DNA of 64,000 nt from Edaphochlamys debaryana (lineage: Eukaryota; Chlorophyta; Chlorophyceae; Chlamydomonadales): positions 124,001 through 188,000 of the forward strand of contig JAEHOE010000073.1 in NCBI GenBank assembly GCA_016858145.1, read 5' to 3'. A model generated the notes under the pieces. It was not told where the DNA came from, ran no database searches, and worked only from the letters and a program-made list of their open reading frames with translations. Positions 61,731 to 64,000 of the stretch are shown in pieces. Both the position numbers and the translations under genes were made by a program. Positions within the stretch are counted from its first letter, which is position 1; every line of letters begins with the position of its first letter.

Positions 61731-61790
61731 GAGCGTGCCGCCCGCGAGAAACCCCTGGAGGACACGCTCGCGTTTCTAAACAAGGATTAG
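61731..61790 (+). pseudogene. Second terminal exon of the O-fucosyltransferase-like family
   Basis: After a CT-rich stretch and CCCTGCAG, 20 codons read ERAAREKPLEDTLAFLNKD then stop. This aligns with the true last exons (ERFARGVPMEDNTLFTSK in D). Length, phase-0 acceptor and stop position are conserved, but several otherwise invariant residues differ. It could be an alternative 3' exon of D, used if the splice from 61260 skips the exon at 61401, or the only relic of a lost fifth copy. Confidence 0.7.
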
Positions 61791-61830
61791 CGGCGGGCGG
61801 CGGGCACGGAGCAGCCAGTCAGTGTTCGTG

Positions 61831-61903
61831 ACTCGGGGGCTCCAGGACTAGTTGCTATGTGGCATGCTCGGGCTCCAGGACTAGTTGCTCTATATGTGGC
61901 ATG
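61831..61903 (+). repeat. Tandem duplication of about 36 bp
   Basis: CTCGGGGGCTCCAGGACTAG and the following TTGCTATGTGGCATG are repeated immediately with small differences. Confidence 0.75.
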
Positions 61904-62650
61904 CACGTGCGGTGACGAGGGACAAACTGGGCTGTGAAAGGCGTGAGTGAGAGCGGCGCATGGCACAGTGATGCTATTAGTGACGCAAGAAGGATCAAGG
62001 CCTTGAGGCGGGGGTGCCTTGGGAGAGAGAGAGAAGGTTTCCACAGGCTGATGGGGGTGGGGCCGCTTTTGGGAGCCGGGTTGAGTGGGAGCGAGGGGGC
62101 AGCCGGGGGGGCAGCGGGGGGGCCCATGGGGGACTTCTTCCATTAGTAAGGGGCTTGCATGTTGACTTCGCAAGGGGACAGGCTTGAGGTGGTGAGGGGG
62201 TCGTGGGCGGAGCGGTGGGCCGCGGCGCGATGTCAAGCGTGTGAGGTGGCATGGGCGTGTCCAACGTCTGGCCCATACCCAACCCGGTCCCACTTAAGAG
62301 GGGGCCCTGAATGTCCAAACTCTGGAGCTCCTGAAGGCTAGTCAGGTTTGGAGTGTCGTAAACCTCCCGTACAGCCCTTGCCTTGCGGGGCGGGAGTCTG
62401 GGAGGCGGGTTCCAGGGTTTAGGACACGCTCCCAGGCTCCCCCCGAGCCCAAGCCAGAGAATTGGAAGGGAGAACCACGCTTCGACGTCCTCCCCTAGCT
62501 TCCAAGCGCGCCCGAACGCAGGGCCAGGACCTCAACCCTGGTAAAGGGAAAGCGTGTGATAGGCATGGCCGGCGCGTGCAAGCCTCCCTGCGACAGGGAA
62601 GCGGCGGGGCGGCGGCATGGCCGCAATTCCATTTGTGCCGACGTACGGGT

Positions 62651-62793
62651 CAGTGTTGCTATCTTCCCTGGGATAAGTCAGCGGATTGGCACGGGTTAGT
62701 CGGCTGGCCTAGGGCGCCAGCCCAAATTTAGTCGGCTGGGCCGGCGGCTAATCCCGGATTTCCTTCAACTAACCGACTAAGATAGCAACACTG
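62651..62793. mobile_element. 143-bp hAT-type MITE
   Basis: The element starts CAGTGTTGCTATCTT and ends with the exact reverse complement AAGATAGCAACACTG, a perfect 15-bp terminal inverted repeat. It is flanked on both sides by GTACGGGT (62643-62650 and 62794-62801), an 8-bp target-site duplication. An 8-bp duplication and CAGTG termini are typical of hAT elements. It has no coding capacity, so it is non-autonomous. Inside, TTAGTCGGCTGG occurs twice directly, with an inverted AACCGACTAA near the right end. Intact ends and duplication suggest a fairly recent insertion. Confidence 0.92.
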
Positions 62794-63457
62794 GTACGGG
62801 TACGTGCCTCACCATCCTAACCATACCCAGAACCCGGAGAAGCAGGATTTGTCTGTATCGGTAACCAGTTTCAAAAAGCTCCGCCCAGCAGGCAAATAGT
62901 GCTCGTGCCGCGCAGCAACGTACCGGCTTGAGGGATGCTGGGAACGGTCGGGACCCCGGCAGGATGGACCTTCACAGCGAGCCCCGTAGCCGCCTCCGCT
63001 TCCTGTCTCGAAGGGACACCTAACCTCCATAAGCCCAGGCTTGACAGCTGCTCAGCCACGCTTCGGCACCCCGACGCGCCCCGGCCTCCCCGCGCTCTGG
63101 GGGCTCCGGGGGTGGAGCCGCGTGCCGGGCATCAACCCTAATGTCGCGCCCAGGTCCCATCAGCTGCGCAACACCCGACAAAGCAAAGCAACTCTTGTAA
63201 AATTGTCAACCAAGCTACCATTATGCAGTGATCGCGTGGCAAAGCCGCAAAGCCCTCGCTCTTGTACACCGGACGTGCAAGTTGCATACCGTCGGGCCTA
63301 CCTCAAGCACCTTGTTGCCTCTACTAGTTTATCTGTGTAGAGCTGTGAGCTGCGCCGAGTCTCCCAGGGTCGGAGTGCTCCGACCCTTGTTGCAGCGCGG
63401 GTTCCATGAAGCCAGCACTGCTTGAGCGATGAGCGTCGTGTGGGCTTAGGTGGCATC

Positions 63458-64000
63458 ATGGAGGTGCCGCCTGTGGCGGTCTTCTGGCCGCCCAGCGCGC
63501 CGCAGCATGCTGCTTCGTGCGTGGCTGTCGACCAAGGAGCGGGCCTGCTCTACACAGGCAGCATTGATGGAGCAATATTGCGGTAAGGGCAGCGCACGTG
63601 GCGTGTCGCTTGCTCGCGAGTGGTCATCATCCGTGTGTCGGAACTGCCGGCCTTTCGGGCCCCTGACGCCCCTGCGACCGCACTTTATCCCGATCTCGCC
63701 CTTCCACCCTGATCTTGTCGCCGGCTTCTTGTTCCGGGGACAGGTGGCAGCTAGCGCCGGACTGCCCACCCCGCGCCTGCGTGATGCTGGTCGGCCACGC
63801 CTCACCCATCCGACGCCTGGCAGCCGGGCTTACAGGCAAGGCCACGTGGACTGGGTTGCTACTTTCACCAGTCCGGCGCCCAGAGCCTTGCACCATAAGG
63901 CTAGAGCCGCTCCCAGAGAACTTCTGCGGCCATGCCCTCACCATGTTGCTTGCCATCACGCCCTCCCGATCCCCACAGACGCGGACGGCGTTCGCTACCT
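63458..64000 (+). CDS. WD40 protein, WDR7/Rabconnectin-3 beta-like, 5' part
   Basis: The gene runs off the right edge. Exon 1 (63458-63582) reads MEVPPVAVFWPPSAPQHAAS, then VDQGAGLLYTGSIDGAILR. Exon 2 starts at 63744 in phase with WQLAPDCPPRACVMLVGHAS then PIRRLAAGLT. Together they form one WD40 blade. The order (short leader with a Trp-Pro-Pro segment, LYTGxxDGxIxxW, then LxGHxxPIxxL) matches the N-terminus of plant and animal WDR7-type proteins, partners of DMXL/Rabconnectin-3 alpha in V-ATPase assembly. Exon 2 probably ends near 63835 at a GC donor (ACAG then GCAAGG) and resumes after CCCACAG at 63979 with DADGVRYL, but a read-through of exon 2 is also open. Confidence 0.6.

Larger units (their letters stand above)
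61458..63457. other. Intergenic region with duplicated exon, tandem duplication and MITE
   Basis: Apart from the extra terminal exon (61731-61790), a small tandem duplication (61831-61903) and a hAT-type MITE (62651-62793), I see no gene. The bases just before 63458 should hold the promoter of the WD40 gene. Confidence 0.5.

Overview
The window looks like nuclear DNA of a green alga of the Chlamydomonadales, probably the volvocine lineage. The DNA is GC-rich, every gene is split by many short GT-AG introns with C/T-rich 3' ends, several genes are followed by TGTAA (the usual green-algal polyadenylation signal), and a secreted protein carries the Ser-Pro/Lys-Pro-Pro linkers typical of algal extracellular-matrix proteins. 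The lineage is inferred from these features, not from any search. Exon models were built by hand by matching splice sites, reading phase and conserved motifs.

Left part (0-17.9 kb). A minus-strand gene with a GAF-like domain runs off or ends near the left edge. It is divergent from a plus-strand gene of 32 exons (6575-17863) that encodes one secreted protein of about 1435 residues. In order the protein has a signal peptide cut exactly before a histidine, an AA15-type lytic polysaccharide monooxygenase, two CBM14-like chitin-binding modules, a Pro-rich linker, a GH18 chitinase, a third CBM14-like module and a GH19 chitinase. An oxidative chitin cleaver and two unrelated chitinase folds therefore sit on one chain. 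This is the most striking object in the window.

Middle part (19.6-35.4 kb). This is a run of ordinary single genes: a plastid GNAT acetyltransferase of the NSI/SNAT type (minus), a multi-spanning membrane protein whose C-terminus resembles CPR5 (plus), an unrecognised 606-residue protein (plus), a 142-residue YjbQ/UPF0047 protein (minus), and an unrecognised 452-residue membrane protein (plus) that shares a 257-bp divergent promoter with the YjbQ gene.

Right part (36-61.8 kb). This is a fucosyltransferase cluster. Four paralogues of a secretory O-fucosyltransferase-like protein (442-449 residues; here A plus, B minus, C minus, D plus) surround a gene for an unrelated FUT8/GT23-like protein (plus). 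A and B share a promoter module in inverted orientation, and so do C and D. C looks like a mosaic of B-like and D-like segments. D has lost one intron and is followed by a second, diverged copy of the terminal exon.

The right edge holds a 143-bp hAT-type MITE with an intact 8-bp target duplication and the first exons of a WD40 gene resembling WDR7/Rabconnectin-3 beta. At least four introns appear to use GC donors, and a small hairpin-like repeat occurs in three introns.
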